From Microbacterium sp. Leaf320 (GTDB lineage Bacteria; Actinomycetota; Actinomycetes; Actinomycetales; Microbacteriaceae): a DNA stretch of 64,000 bases. Location: NCBI RefSeq assembly GCF_001423485.1, contig NZ_LMOD01000002.1, positions 150,539 through 214,538 of the forward strand, given 5' to 3'. The notes under the pieces are model-generated. The model saw only the letters and a program-made list of their open reading frames with translations. It was not told the DNA's origin and ran no database searches. Position 1 is the first letter of the stretch. Every line of letters starts with the position of its first letter. Positions 55,070 to 63,065 of this stretch are shown here, one piece after another. Made by a program: the position numbers and the translations under genes.

Positions 55070-55859
55070 GATGCCTTCCGATCGGGGTGACCATCGGCTT
55101 TCCCGATACCGGGTCGATGGTGATCTGGTTCGCGAGGTCGAAGACCTCTTCGACGAGCTGGGCCGTCACGACATCCTGCGGAGCGCCGGTGGCGTGCACC
55201 CTGCCCTCCTTCATCGCGACGAGCTCGTCGGAATACCGCGCGGCGAGGTTGAGATCATGCAGCACCATGACGATCGTGGTGCCGCGTGAGACGCTCAGGT
55301 CGGTGAGCAGGTCGAGCACCTCGACCTGGTGCGCGACGTCGAGGAACGTGGTCGGCTCGTCGAGCAGCAGGATGTCGGTCTCCTGCGCGAGCGCCATGGC
55401 GATCCACACGCGCTGGCGCTGGCCGCCCGACAGCTCGTCGACGCTGCGGTCGGCGAGATCGGTGGTGCCGGTCGCGGCCAGAGCATCCGCCACGACCTCG
55501 TAGTCGTGCGTGCTCCAGCGGGCCAGCATCTTCTGATGCGGATGCCGACCGCGACCGACCAGGTCGGCGACGGCGATGCCCTCGGGCGCGACCGGCGACT
55601 GCGGCAGGAGGCCCAGGATGCGCGCGACCTCCTTGGTCGGGCGCGAGTGCACCGATTTGCCGTCGAGCACGATCTCACCGGCAGTGGGCGACAGCAGACG
55701 GGCGAGCGAGCGCAGCAGCGTCGACTTGCCGCATCCGTTCGCACCGACGATCGTGGTGATCTTGCCGGGCGCGATCTGGAGGTCGAGGCCGTCGATGATC
55801 GTGCGGTCGCCGTAGGCGAGCGTGACGGACTCGGCCGCCAGAGTATGCGCCTCGGTCAC
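55059..55859 (-). CDS. Iron-siderophore ABC transporter ATP-binding protein (FecE/FhuC type)
   Basis: 266 residues. Walker A GANGCGKST near residue 40, signature LSGGQRQRV near 145, Walker B ILLLDEPTTFLD. GLLPQSPVAPEGIAVADLVGRGRHPHQ is typical of siderophore ATPases. A GTG at 55859 overlaps the permease stop (GTGA). A longer reading through the permease is a shadow. Confidence 0.93.
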   Translation of the reverse strand: MTEAHTLAAESVTLAYGDRTIIDGLDLQIAPGKITTIVGANGCGKSTLLRSLARLLSPTAGEIVLDGKSVHSRPTKEVARILGLLPQSPVAPEGIAVADLVGRGRHPHQKMLARWSTHDYEVVADALAATGTTDLADRSVDELSGGQRQRVWIAMALAQETDILLLDEPTTFLDVAHQVEVLDLLTDLSVSRGTTIVMVLHDLNLAARYSDELVAMKEGRVHATGAPQDVVTAQLVEEVFDLANQITIDPVSGKPMVTPIGRHHVR

Positions 55860-56938
55860 AGGGAACCTCCCGAGCGGTTCGTGCGGATGAGCAGGAAGAT
55901 GAGATACGGAGCACCGAGCACGCCGGTGATGACGCCGACCGGGTAGCGCTCGCCGAACGCGAACTGCCCGATGAGGTCGCCGCCGAGCACGAGCACGGCT
56001 CCCACGAACGCGCTCGGAAGCAGCAGGTTCGCGCCGGGGCCGGTGATGCGGGCGGCGATCGGACCGGCCATGAACGCGACGAAGGCGATGGGGCCGCAGG
56101 CGGCCGTCGCGAAGGCGAGCAGCGCGACAGCGCCGAGGATGAACAGCAGGCGAGTGGTGTTGACGCGCACTCCGAGACCCGATGCCGAGTCGTCGCCGAG
56201 CTGCATCGCCCCGAGCGCCCGACCCTGCGAGAGCAACAGCGGCAGGAGCACGGCCGCGGCGATCGCGAGCGGCATGACGCGCTCCCACGAGGCGTTGTTG
56301 AGACTGCCAGTGAGCCACTGCATCGCGGTCTGGATGTCCCAGTTGGCGGCGCGCGACAGCATGTACGAGATGATGCTCTGCAGCATCGCCGCGACGCCGA
56401 TGCCGATCAGGATCAGGCGAGTGCCCGCGAAGCCGTTCTTGATCGACAGCAGGTAGATGACCCCGGCCGTGAGGATCGCACCGCCCAGTGCGAGCAGTGA
56501 GACGACCGGGCCGTTGACCGAGAGCACGATGATGCCGAAGACCGCCGCCGCACCCGCGCCGTTCGAGATGCCGATGATGTCGGGCGACGCGAGCGGGTTG
56601 CGCAGCAGGGTCTGGAACGAGACGCCGGCGATGCCGAACGCGAAGCCGGCGAGGATCGCGAGTACCGCCCGAGGAAGCCGCAGCTCGCCCACCGTGAACG
56701 ATGCGCCCGGCACGGTCTGGCCGAGCATGACGCGGATCACCTCGTCGAGCGGATAGAACGTGTTGCCGATCATCAGGGCGACGGCGAACAGCACCACGAG
56801 CACCACGCCGAGCACGATCGTGGCGACGGCATGGCGACGGTGGCGCGAACGACGCCCCGCGATGATCGCGGCGACGGCGTCGTGAGTGCGCTCGGATGCC
56901 GCAGGAGTCTGGGCAGCAGCCCGGTCGATGGTGCTCAC
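55856..56938 (-). CDS. Iron-siderophore ABC transporter permease (FecCD family), second
   Basis: 360 residues with about nine to ten membrane segments. FecCD hallmarks: LRLPRAVLAILAGFAFGIAGVSFQTLLRNPLASPDIIGIS near residue 90 and the cytoplasmic loop QLGDDSASGLGVRVNTTRLL near 245. GTG start overlapping the other permease stop. It forms a heterodimer with its neighbour. Confidence 0.93.
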   Translation of the reverse strand: MSTIDRAAAQTPAASERTHDAVAAIIAGRRSRHRRHAVATIVLGVVLVVLFAVALMIGNTFYPLDEVIRVMLGQTVPGASFTVGELRLPRAVLAILAGFAFGIAGVSFQTLLRNPLASPDIIGISNGAGAAAVFGIIVLSVNGPVVSLLALGGAILTAGVIYLLSIKNGFAGTRLILIGIGVAAMLQSIISYMLSRAANWDIQTAMQWLTGSLNNASWERVMPLAIAAAVLLPLLLSQGRALGAMQLGDDSASGLGVRVNTTRLLFILGAVALLAFATAACGPIAFVAFMAGPIAARITGPGANLLLPSAFVGAVLVLGGDLIGQFAFGERYPVGVITGVLGAPYLIFLLIRTNRSGGSL

Positions 56939-57978
56939 AGTTCACGCACCTTCTGTCGACGGACGATCCAGATGAAGAACGGGGCTCCGATGATCGCGGT
57001 GATGATGCCGACCTGGATCTCCTCCGACGAGGGAGCGATCACGCGGCCGACGATGTCGCTCGCGAGCAGCAGTGCGGCACCGGCCGTGGCCGAGAACGGC
57101 AGCAGCCAGCGGTGGTCGGTGCCGACCAGCATCCGGCAGACGTGCGGAATGACGAGACCGACGAAGCCGATGGGGCCGGCTATCGCGGTGGCCGCGCCGG
57201 CGAGGATCACAGCGCCGAGCGCCGACATGAGACGTGTGCGGAAGACGTGCTCACCGAGACCCTTGGCCATGTCGTCGCCGAGCGCGAGGGAGTTCATGCC
57301 GCGGGCGCTCGCGAAGCAGATCAGCGCGCCGAGGGCGAGCACGGGAGCGGTGATCGCGATGCGCGGCCACTCGGCGCCGCCGACCCCGCCGATCTGCCAG
57401 GACTGGAACGCCTGCAGCAGATCGACGCGCGGCAGCATGACGGCGCTGATCAGCGAGGCGAAGGCCGCCGACGTGGCGGCTCCCGCGAGAGCGAGCTTGA
57501 GGGGTGTCGCGCCACCGCGTCCGAGCGAGCCGACGGTGTAGACGAACGCCGCGGCGAGGGCTGCTCCGATGATCGCGAGGGCCATCTGGCTGTACGCATC
57601 GGTGAGGCCGAGGAAGGCGAGGCCGAAGACGACGGCGAGCGATGCGCCGTTCGAGACGCCGAGGATGCCGGGGTCGGCGATCGGGTTGCGGGTGACCGCC
57701 TGCATCGTCGCGCCCGAGAGCGCGAGGGCCGCGCCGACGAGGATCGCGAGCACCGTGCGCGGGAAGCGCTTGATGATCGCGGCCTGCGCGAGCGTGTCAT
57801 CCTGCCCCGCGAGGGCGGCGAAGATGTCGTCGATGCTCACGGAGCGCACGCCGAAGCAGATCGACAGGATGCAGAGCACGAGCAGCACTCCGAGACCGAC
57901 CAGCAGCCAGAGCGTGCGCGCCCATGCCGGGCGCCGCAGATCTGCGGTGCCCGGCATGGGAAGGGTGACAGCGGTCAC
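56935..57978 (-). CDS. Iron-siderophore ABC transporter permease (FecCD family), first
   Basis: 347 residues with nine to ten membrane segments. PRTVLAILVGAALALSGATMQAVTRNPIADPGILGVSNGAS lies near residue 75 and LALGDDMAKGLGEHVFRTRLMSALG near 230, the FecCD ATPase-docking loop. GTG start at 57978, 32 bp after the binding-protein stop. It pairs with the downstream permease. Confidence 0.93.
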   Translation of the reverse strand: MTAVTLPMPGTADLRRPAWARTLWLLVGLGVLLVLCILSICFGVRSVSIDDIFAALAGQDDTLAQAAIIKRFPRTVLAILVGAALALSGATMQAVTRNPIADPGILGVSNGASLAVVFGLAFLGLTDAYSQMALAIIGAALAAAFVYTVGSLGRGGATPLKLALAGAATSAAFASLISAVMLPRVDLLQAFQSWQIGGVGGAEWPRIAITAPVLALGALICFASARGMNSLALGDDMAKGLGEHVFRTRLMSALGAVILAGAATAIAGPIGFVGLVIPHVCRMLVGTDHRWLLPFSATAGAALLLASDIVGRVIAPSSEEIQVGIITAIIGAPFFIWIVRRQKVREL

Positions 57979-58010
57979 GGGAACTCAGTGCACGAAGGTG
58001 ACGCCGAAGG

Positions 58011-59051
58011 TCACTTCGCGGCGAGCGGTGCTGCCAGCAGGCCGAGGTAGTCGGACAGGCCCCACTGGATCGACAGCGGCGACGGGTTCGCCGAGGCCGC
58101 GATCGGGGTGGAGTCGGGCAGGATCACGATGTTGCCCTCGGCGATCGCGGGGATCTTCGACAGCAGCGGGTCGGCCTGCATGGTGGCGATCAGCGAGTCG
58201 TCGCCGTACGTCACGAAGACGTCGACGTCGTCGAACGCGTCAGCCTGCTCCGAGCTCACCGAGAGGTAGAACTCCTTGCTGTCGGCGTTCTCCTCGACGA
58301 CCGACGGGAGCGGAAGGCCCAGGTCGTCGTGCAGGTATCCGGGGCGCGTGTCGATCGCGGTGTAGTAGCCGACCTGGCTCAGGTCGCTCGGGTCGATGTA
58401 GGCGAAGAGGACCTTCTTGTCCTTGAGCGCGCTGTTCTCCTCGAGCGCGGCCTCGGCGTCGGCGTGCAGCTCCTCGATGAGGGCGTCGCCCTCTTCTTCG
58501 AGACCGAGGGCCTTCGAGTTGAGTTCGATCATCTCGTCGACCGGGGTGCCCCAGGCGACCTCGGGGTACGCGACCACCGGGGCGATCTTCGAGAGGGTGT
58601 CATACTCCTCCTGGGTGAGACCCGAGTAGGACGCGAGGATCACGTCGGGCTCGGTGTCGGCGACGGCCTCGTAGTCGATGCCGTCGGACTCGTCGAACAG
58701 CACGGGCTCTTCGCCGCCGAGCTCGTCGAGCTTCTCCTCGACCCAGGGCAGGATGCCGTTGTCGTCGTCGTCGCCCCACGTGGCCTTGCTCATGCCGACC
58801 GGAACGATGCCGAGAGCGAGGGGAACCTCGTGGTTCGCCCAGGCGATCGTGGCGACGCGCTCGGGCTTGGTCTCGATGGTCGTCTCGCCGTACGCGTGCT
58901 CGATCGTGACGGGGAAGGCGCTGTCATCGGCGGGGTTGCCGCCGGCGGAGTCGGAATCGGAGCCGGTCGACGGAGTCGCGCAGGCGGTGAGGCCGACGGC
59001 GAGGGCCGCGGCGACACCGGCGGCGATGAGACGAGAGGTGCGCACAGGCAT
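58011..59051 (-). CDS. Iron-siderophore-binding lipoprotein (FecB/FhuD-like)
   Basis: 346 residues. Signal peptide with lipobox GLTACA near residue 22. Periplasmic-binding fold of the FecB type: VTIEHAYGETTIETKPERVATIAWANHEVPLALGIVPVG, EPDVILASYSGLTQEEYDTLSKIAPVVAYP near 140 and the rigid linker helix. First gene of the iron operon. ATG 59051 with GGG/GAAGGG just upstream. IdeR-like boxes lie 48-97 bp before it. Confidence 0.93.
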   Translation of the reverse strand: MPVRTSRLIAAGVAAALAVGLTACATPSTGSDSDSAGGNPADDSAFPVTIEHAYGETTIETKPERVATIAWANHEVPLALGIVPVGMSKATWGDDDDNGILPWVEEKLDELGGEEPVLFDESDGIDYEAVADTEPDVILASYSGLTQEEYDTLSKIAPVVAYPEVAWGTPVDEMIELNSKALGLEEEGDALIEELHADAEAALEENSALKDKKVLFAYIDPSDLSQVGYYTAIDTRPGYLHDDLGLPLPSVVEENADSKEFYLSVSSEQADAFDDVDVFVTYGDDSLIATMQADPLLSKIPAIAEGNIVILPDSTPIAASANPSPLSIQWGLSDYLGLLAAPLAAK

Positions 59052-59098
59052 TCCCTTCGGGTTGGGATGAGGGGGTGCGGCGCAGAGGGGCGCCAGGC

Positions 59099-59117
59099 TT
59101 TGGTAAGCCTGGCCTAA
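59099..59117. promoter_or_regulatory. IdeR/DtxR-type iron box 1
   Basis: TTTGGTAAGCCTGGCCTAA matches the 19-bp DtxR/IdeR pattern TTAGGTTAGGCTAACCTAA at 14 positions. It lies 48 bp before the siderophore-binding gene start, so the iron operon is probably repressed when iron is sufficient. Confidence 0.65.
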
Positions 59118-59129
59118 TCTAACAGAAAG

Positions 59130-59148
59130 TTAGGCAAGCCTCATCTCG
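59130..59148. promoter_or_regulatory. IdeR/DtxR-type iron box 2
   Basis: TTAGGCAAGCCTCATCTCG has a strong left half TTAGGCAAGCCT and a weak right half. With box 1, 12 bp away, it suggests two dimers on the promoter. Confidence 0.6.
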
Positions 59149-59235
59149 AGGAGCCCCTGCGGGCGGCATATCGCCCCGAGGTCGCGACGCCGACGAGCAT
59201 GGCGCTACCCTCGATCTGAGCCTGAGGGGGAACTC

Positions 59236-59523
59236 ATGGAATACGTGGCCTCGCGAGAGATACCACCGGTGGTCTACGTGCCGATCAGTGGCGAGGAGTC
59301 CGAAGGTCGAGCACAGATCGAACTGAGGCGGCTTCAGACCGGGCAGCTGGCGATCACCGCGTTCTCCGCGCTCGATCGACTCCAGAGCGAGCTCGGCTCC
59401 GCCCAACCGTGGCTGCTCGTGCGCATCGCCGACCTCGAACGCCAAGCGGCGAACCGAGACGTCTCGAGAGTTCTGCTCGATCCGAGACTCTCCCGATCGG
59501 CCACCTCGGGCGGCACAGCATGA
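59236..59523 (+). CDS. SAV_915-like small protein, first gene of a WXG-type module
   Basis: 95 residues resembling the SAV_915/SseB-like group found beside type VII secretion genes: VVYVPISGEESEGRAQIELRRLQTGQLAITAFSALDRLQSELG and PWLLVRIADLERQ. The role is unknown. Its stop overlaps the next start (ATGA). The first gene of a run of five same-strand genes. Confidence 0.65.
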   Translation: MEYVASREIPPVVYVPISGEESEGRAQIELRRLQTGQLAITAFSALDRLQSELGSAQPWLLVRIADLERQAANRDVSRVLLDPRLSRSATSGGTA

Positions 59524-59816
59524 GCCGGATCGATGTCGACCCCGAGCGCCTCGACGACAACGCCGCGCAACTCGAAGAGGTCGTGGAACTCACGAGAACC
59601 GCCCTCAGCACGTTGCCGGATTCCATCGACGGCGGCGAGGGCTCGGAGCCTATCGCCGACGTCATGAGCCGTGTCGCGTCGATGCTCGAGCCCTTCGGCT
59701 CGAGCTACATGATGATCGCCCGGATCCTTCGAGACGTCGCTGCGGAGACGATCACCAACGAGGAGACCACCGCAGCGGAACTGCAGAAGATCGCGGACGC
59801 GGTGGGGCCGGTATGA
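59520..59816 (+). CDS. Small helical ESX-like protein
   Basis: 98 residues, two long helices (RLDDNAAQLEEVVELTRTALSTLP and ADVMSRVASMLEPFGSSYMMIARILRDVAAETI), the size and shape of an ESAT-6/PE-type secreted partner. There is no WXG motif. It probably heterodimerises with the next protein. Overlaps both neighbours by 4 bp (ATGA at each). Confidence 0.65.
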   Translation: MSRIDVDPERLDDNAAQLEEVVELTRTALSTLPDSIDGGEGSEPIADVMSRVASMLEPFGSSYMMIARILRDVAAETITNEETTAAELQKIADAVGPV

Positions 59817-60994
59817 CCGCCAGCTTCGTGATCCGCGTCGGCGGCGACCCCGCCGCGATCCGTGATGCCGCGGAGTGGATGCGGCATTCCGCCGAGAAGG
59901 CGGCGTCCGAGGGAGACCTCGCCAGCGGTGATGACGCGATCAACGCCTCGACCTACTGGCAGGGCGAGTCGGCGGCGGCGTTCACGGACATCTCCTTCGA
60001 CCTGGTGAAGGCCGCCAGGGAGATCACCGAGATCGCGGGCCCCTTCGCCGAGGCGGTGCATATGTTCGCCGGCAAGATCGAACGGATGCGAGAGCATTTC
60101 GACGGCTACCTGCAGCACGCGCAGGACATCGGTCTTCGAGTGGTGGGCGAAGAGGTGTTCCGCTCCGTCTGGGTGGGGCCGGTTCCGCAGTCGACCGAGG
60201 ATCCTTCGTGGGAGGACTGGCGCGAGCACCAGCGGCTCGAGCGTGACTATGGGCGCATGCAACGCGACGTGGTCGACTGGCACGCCGACCTCGAGATCTG
60301 GATCTCCGAGAACCTCATCTCTCTCGCCTCCGGTCCGTCCGACGCGGTCAGCGCGGAGGAGATCCACGCGAGGCTGCGCGAGGGCGCCCACACGCTTCTC
60401 GACGGGGGTGCCACGTACCTCGGCATCGACTGGACGAGCAGGGTCGACAGGCTCAACATCGACGCGAGGACGTATCGGGATCTGGCTTCGGAGATGGTCC
60501 GCAAGTCAGGAGTCACCGGCGATCCTGCTCTGAAAGCCCTGCTCCAGGAGAAGCTCGCTGCAGGACTCCCCGACACGTTCGATGCCAAGGCCTCCGACTT
60601 CGACAGCTTCTCGGATTTCCTCACCAGTGGACGCAGAGTCCTGGAGGTCGCCGGACCCGCCGGTGACGTCGCCTTCGGCGTCTGGGACATCGCCGAAGGA
60701 GAGGCCCCACTCGATGTCGCGGTCGAATGGGCGGGAGGCGCGCTCGGAGGCGCGGTGGGAGGCGAGGTCGCCGCAATGCTCGCCTTCCCCGCCGTCGCCT
60801 CTGTCGGACTCGGTGTCGGCGGCGCGGCCCTCGGGGGATGGGTCGCCTCGGAGGTCTGGGGAACCGTCGCGCCTTCGTGGAAGGAGGGCATCTACGAGTT
60901 CGTCGCCGACGGGTTCATCGTGGCAGGAGACATGGGTGAATCCGTGGGCGACTGGTTCTACGACGTCTCCGAGACCCTGAGCCACAGTGGCTGA
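59813..60994 (+). CDS. WXG100-like domain protein, putative type VII secreted effector
   Basis: 393 residues. N-terminal WXG100-like domain at about 1-110 with the turn motif YWQGES (Trp49-Gly51) between two helices, then a long helical middle part. A Gly/Ala-rich hydrophobic stretch runs from about 300 to 350 (GGALGGAVGGEVAAMLAF, GVGGAALGGWVASEVWG), like membrane-inserting segments of polymorphic toxins. No enzymatic motif recognised. Its position between a small ESX-like protein and two membrane proteins suggests an effector with cognate protectors; this is inference. No secretion ATPase gene (EccC) is in the window. Confidence 0.62.
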   Translation: MTASFVIRVGGDPAAIRDAAEWMRHSAEKAASEGDLASGDDAINASTYWQGESAAAFTDISFDLVKAAREITEIAGPFAEAVHMFAGKIERMREHFDGYLQHAQDIGLRVVGEEVFRSVWVGPVPQSTEDPSWEDWREHQRLERDYGRMQRDVVDWHADLEIWISENLISLASGPSDAVSAEEIHARLREGAHTLLDGGATYLGIDWTSRVDRLNIDARTYRDLASEMVRKSGVTGDPALKALLQEKLAAGLPDTFDAKASDFDSFSDFLTSGRRVLEVAGPAGDVAFGVWDIAEGEAPLDVAVEWAGGALGGAVGGEVAAMLAFPAVASVGLGVGGAALGGWVASEVWGTVAPSWKEGIYEFVADGFIVAGDMGESVGDWFYDVSETLSHSG

Positions 60995-61757
60995 CCGGCG
61001 ACGGCGTCGGACCACGCTGGGGCAGTACGCGAGCGTCGGCCGCCGCCGGGCGACAGACGTGGTGAAGCTGTCGATCCTGGTGCTCGTCTTGGCCGTGGCC
61101 GGCCTGATCGTCGCGACCGGTGACAACCCGTTCGGTGCACCGCTCATGATCGGGTTGACCGCGACCGCGGCGCTGGTCCTCGTCATCGCGCGTCCTTCGC
61201 ACGGCCCCGGCGGGGTGGATGTGCTCACATCGACCGGCACGATCATCGCTCGCTCCCGGCGACGCGTCATAACCTGGTGCCTCGCCCTTCTGCTCGTCAC
61301 CGCGGCGACCGGCACCGCCTACTTTCTCGCCCTCGACTTCCCGGGAGGGCTTCCGGGCAATCGATCCGCCGGATTCCTCCTCATCGCCACCGGCTGCTTC
61401 GTCTACGCCGCATGGCGTCTGATCGGCGCCGTGACCTCGACCGACCTCCGACTCGATGCCGAGGGCATCCACATCTCCTCGCCGGTGCGCAGGGCGCGTC
61501 TGGTCGAGTGGGACGACATCATGCTGACGACCGGCACCGAATCACACCTCGTACTGGTGCTCTCCGACGGCACCGAGCCGTCGTTCCCCTTCAGGCACCA
61601 GACCACAGATCCTCAAGTGCTGCGCGCGCTGATCGATCGGTGCAGCGCTTTTCCGGCGGCGCGCGAGCGCATCGGCGACGCGATCCTCGGCGATCTCCTC
61701 GTCGATGCGGCACCTGACGGCTCGCTCCCCAGCGGACCACCGACGGCTCGAAAGTGA
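60987..61757 (+). CDS. Membrane protein with PH-like domain, paralogue 1
   Basis: 256 residues. Basic N-terminus, two membrane segments (about 28-65), two more (about 90-145), then a C-terminal domain of about 110 residues with beta-rich pattern (LRLDAEGIHISSP, LVEWDDIMLTTGTESHLVLVLSDG), similar to bacterial PH-like domains. GTG 60987 overlaps the effector end by 8 bp. It shares WRLI, RERIGDAILGDLL and AAPDG with the next protein. Possible immunity protein or sensor. Confidence 0.62.
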   Translation: MADRRRRRTTLGQYASVGRRRATDVVKLSILVLVLAVAGLIVATGDNPFGAPLMIGLTATAALVLVIARPSHGPGGVDVLTSTGTIIARSRRRVITWCLALLLVTAATGTAYFLALDFPGGLPGNRSAGFLLIATGCFVYAAWRLIGAVTSTDLRLDAEGIHISSPVRRARLVEWDDIMLTTGTESHLVLVLSDGTEPSFPFRHQTTDPQVLRALIDRCSAFPAARERIGDAILGDLLVDAAPDGSLPSGPPTARK

Positions 61758-61758
61758 G

Positions 61759-62541
61759 ATGACCATGAGCATCCTTCGCCAGACCACGATTCGGCGACTG
61801 GCCTATCCCCTCCCTCCTTTCGCCTCGACGAGGGCTTTCCGGTTTCCGCTCTACGGTTTCGGCGCCGTCGCCCTCCTCGCCGTCAGCTTCGAGAACGTGG
61901 GTCTCATCAGGGCCCTGCTCGGAGGGTGCTTCGTGATCATGGCTCTGCTGTGGGCACAGGCGGTCAACGAACCGTCGATTCCCGGCGGGGTCGAAGTGCG
62001 CACGTCGCCTGGAGCGATCTCGGCACGGTCGAAAAGGACCGCCGGTATCTATGCCGCCGCGCTTCTGGCTGTCAGCGCCGTCCTTCTTGCGCTGTACGCG
62101 TGGGTCGCGGCCACAGAGGGACTCAGTCGACGCCTCTCCTACAACCTTGGCGCTGCGCTCGCGCTCGTCGGCGTCGGATACGCGATCTGGCGCCTGATCG
62201 TTGCACTGCGCTCGATCGACTTGCTGTTCGATGCTCGCGGGCTGACCGCCACGGCACCGCTCTTCCGCAGCCGCACCCTGGACTGGGACGCGATCGACCA
62301 TGCGGTCGGCGATCGCAAGCACCTCTCCCTCACGCTCTCATCCGGGGAGGTGCTCGTACTCGACACCCGGCTCCAGCGCACGGATCACACCGTTCTCGTC
62401 GAGCTGATCGACCGGTGCGCACAGCATCCCGTCGCCCGCGAGCGGATCGGCGATGTGATCCTCGGCGATCTGCTGCTCGATGCGGCGCCCGACGGCACGG
62501 AGCCCGTTGGACCGAGCGGAACCGCGCCCGCTGAGCGGTGA
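61759..62541 (+). CDS. Membrane protein with PH-like domain, paralogue 2
   Basis: 260 residues, the same layout as the preceding protein and clearly a tandem duplicate: DLLFDARGLTATAPLFRSRTLDWDAID aligns with the matching segment, and RERIGDVILGDLLLDAAPDG is nearly identical. ATG 61759 follows the previous stop by 1 bp; ATG 61765 is an alternative. Last gene of the module. Confidence 0.62.
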   Translation: MTMSILRQTTIRRLAYPLPPFASTRAFRFPLYGFGAVALLAVSFENVGLIRALLGGCFVIMALLWAQAVNEPSIPGGVEVRTSPGAISARSKRTAGIYAAALLAVSAVLLALYAWVAATEGLSRRLSYNLGAALALVGVGYAIWRLIVALRSIDLLFDARGLTATAPLFRSRTLDWDAIDHAVGDRKHLSLTLSSGEVLVLDTRLQRTDHTVLVELIDRCAQHPVARERIGDVILGDLLLDAAPDGTEPVGPSGTAPAER

Positions 62542-62577
62542 GCCCTCGCCGCCGCCTCCGGACATGGACGGGCGTGC

Positions 62578-62653
62578 GGGGCCAATTGCGCATCGCGCGG
62601 TCGAGCGGGGTCAAGCGCATCGCGCGGTTGAGCGGGGCCAGTTGCGCATCGCG
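62578..62653. repeat. Degenerate tandem repeats after the WXG module
   Basis: GCGCATCGCGCGGTCGAGCG (62588), GCGCATCGCGCGGTTGAGCG (62615) and GCGCATCGCG (62644), with GGGGCCAATT/GGGGCCAGTT before the first and third. Non-coding. The gap 62542-62784 holds these and the terminator. Confidence 0.75.
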
Positions 62654-62732
62654 GACGGGCGAATCGGATGCGGAACTGACCCCGCACCGGCCCTCGAACA
62701 GGCATCCGCGCGAAGACCCCGGGGCATGCAGA

Positions 62733-62766
62733 AAGCCGGCCGGATCCGTGAGGATCCGGCCGGCTT
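62733..62766 (-). terminator. Perfect stem-loop after cspA
   Basis: AAGCCGGCCGGATCC and GGATCCGGCCGGCTT are perfect 15-bp arms around the loop GTGA, 18 bp beyond the cspA stop. It lies between convergent transcripts and can act on both. Confidence 0.85.
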
Positions 62767-62784
62767 CAGGAAGTCAGCGCGCGC

Positions 62785-62988
62785 TCAGAGAGCGCGGATG
62801 TTCGCAGCCTGCATGCCCTTGGGGCCACGCTCAGCGTCGAATTCGACCTTCTGGTTCTCGCGGAGCTCCTTGAAACCGGAGCCGGCGATTGCCGAGTAGT
62901 GGGCGAAAAGGTCGTCCGTGCCGTCATCGGGAGCGATGAAGCCGAAGCCCTTTTCCGCGTTGAACCATTTCACAGTGCCAGTGGCCAT
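62785..62988 (-). CDS. cspA: Cold shock protein (CspA family)
   Basis: Single-stranded nucleic-acid-binding protein of 67 residues, an OB-fold of usual size. RNA-binding motif 1 KGFGFI is near residue 16. Motif 2 reads DLFAHYSAI in place of the usual VFVHFSAI. The start [14 protein letters not shown] is typical. The leader before ATG 62988 is about 75 nt with no ORF, as often in cold-inducible genes. The name cspA is by family only. Confidence 0.95.
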   Translation of the reverse strand: MATGTVKWFNAEKGFGFIAPDDGTDDLFAHYSAIAGSGFKELRENQKVEFDAERGPKGMQAANIRAL

Positions 62989-63065
62989 GTGTTTTCTACT
63001 TTCTGTTTTCAAACGGCCGCTTGCGCGGCCCGCGCCGTGACGGAACGTCCGACATACGCGCGTCC

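Noticed and set aside
55059..56945. 628-residue fusion of siderophore permease and ATPase
   Set aside because: The N-terminal half is an out-of-frame reading of the permease gene. The ATPase starts at GTG 55859 in a GTGA overlap.
62480..62899. Plus-strand ORFs across the repeat region and cspA
   Set aside because: They cross a perfect terminator and tandem repeats and oppose a clear cold shock gene; no motif or Shine-Dalgarno sequence.
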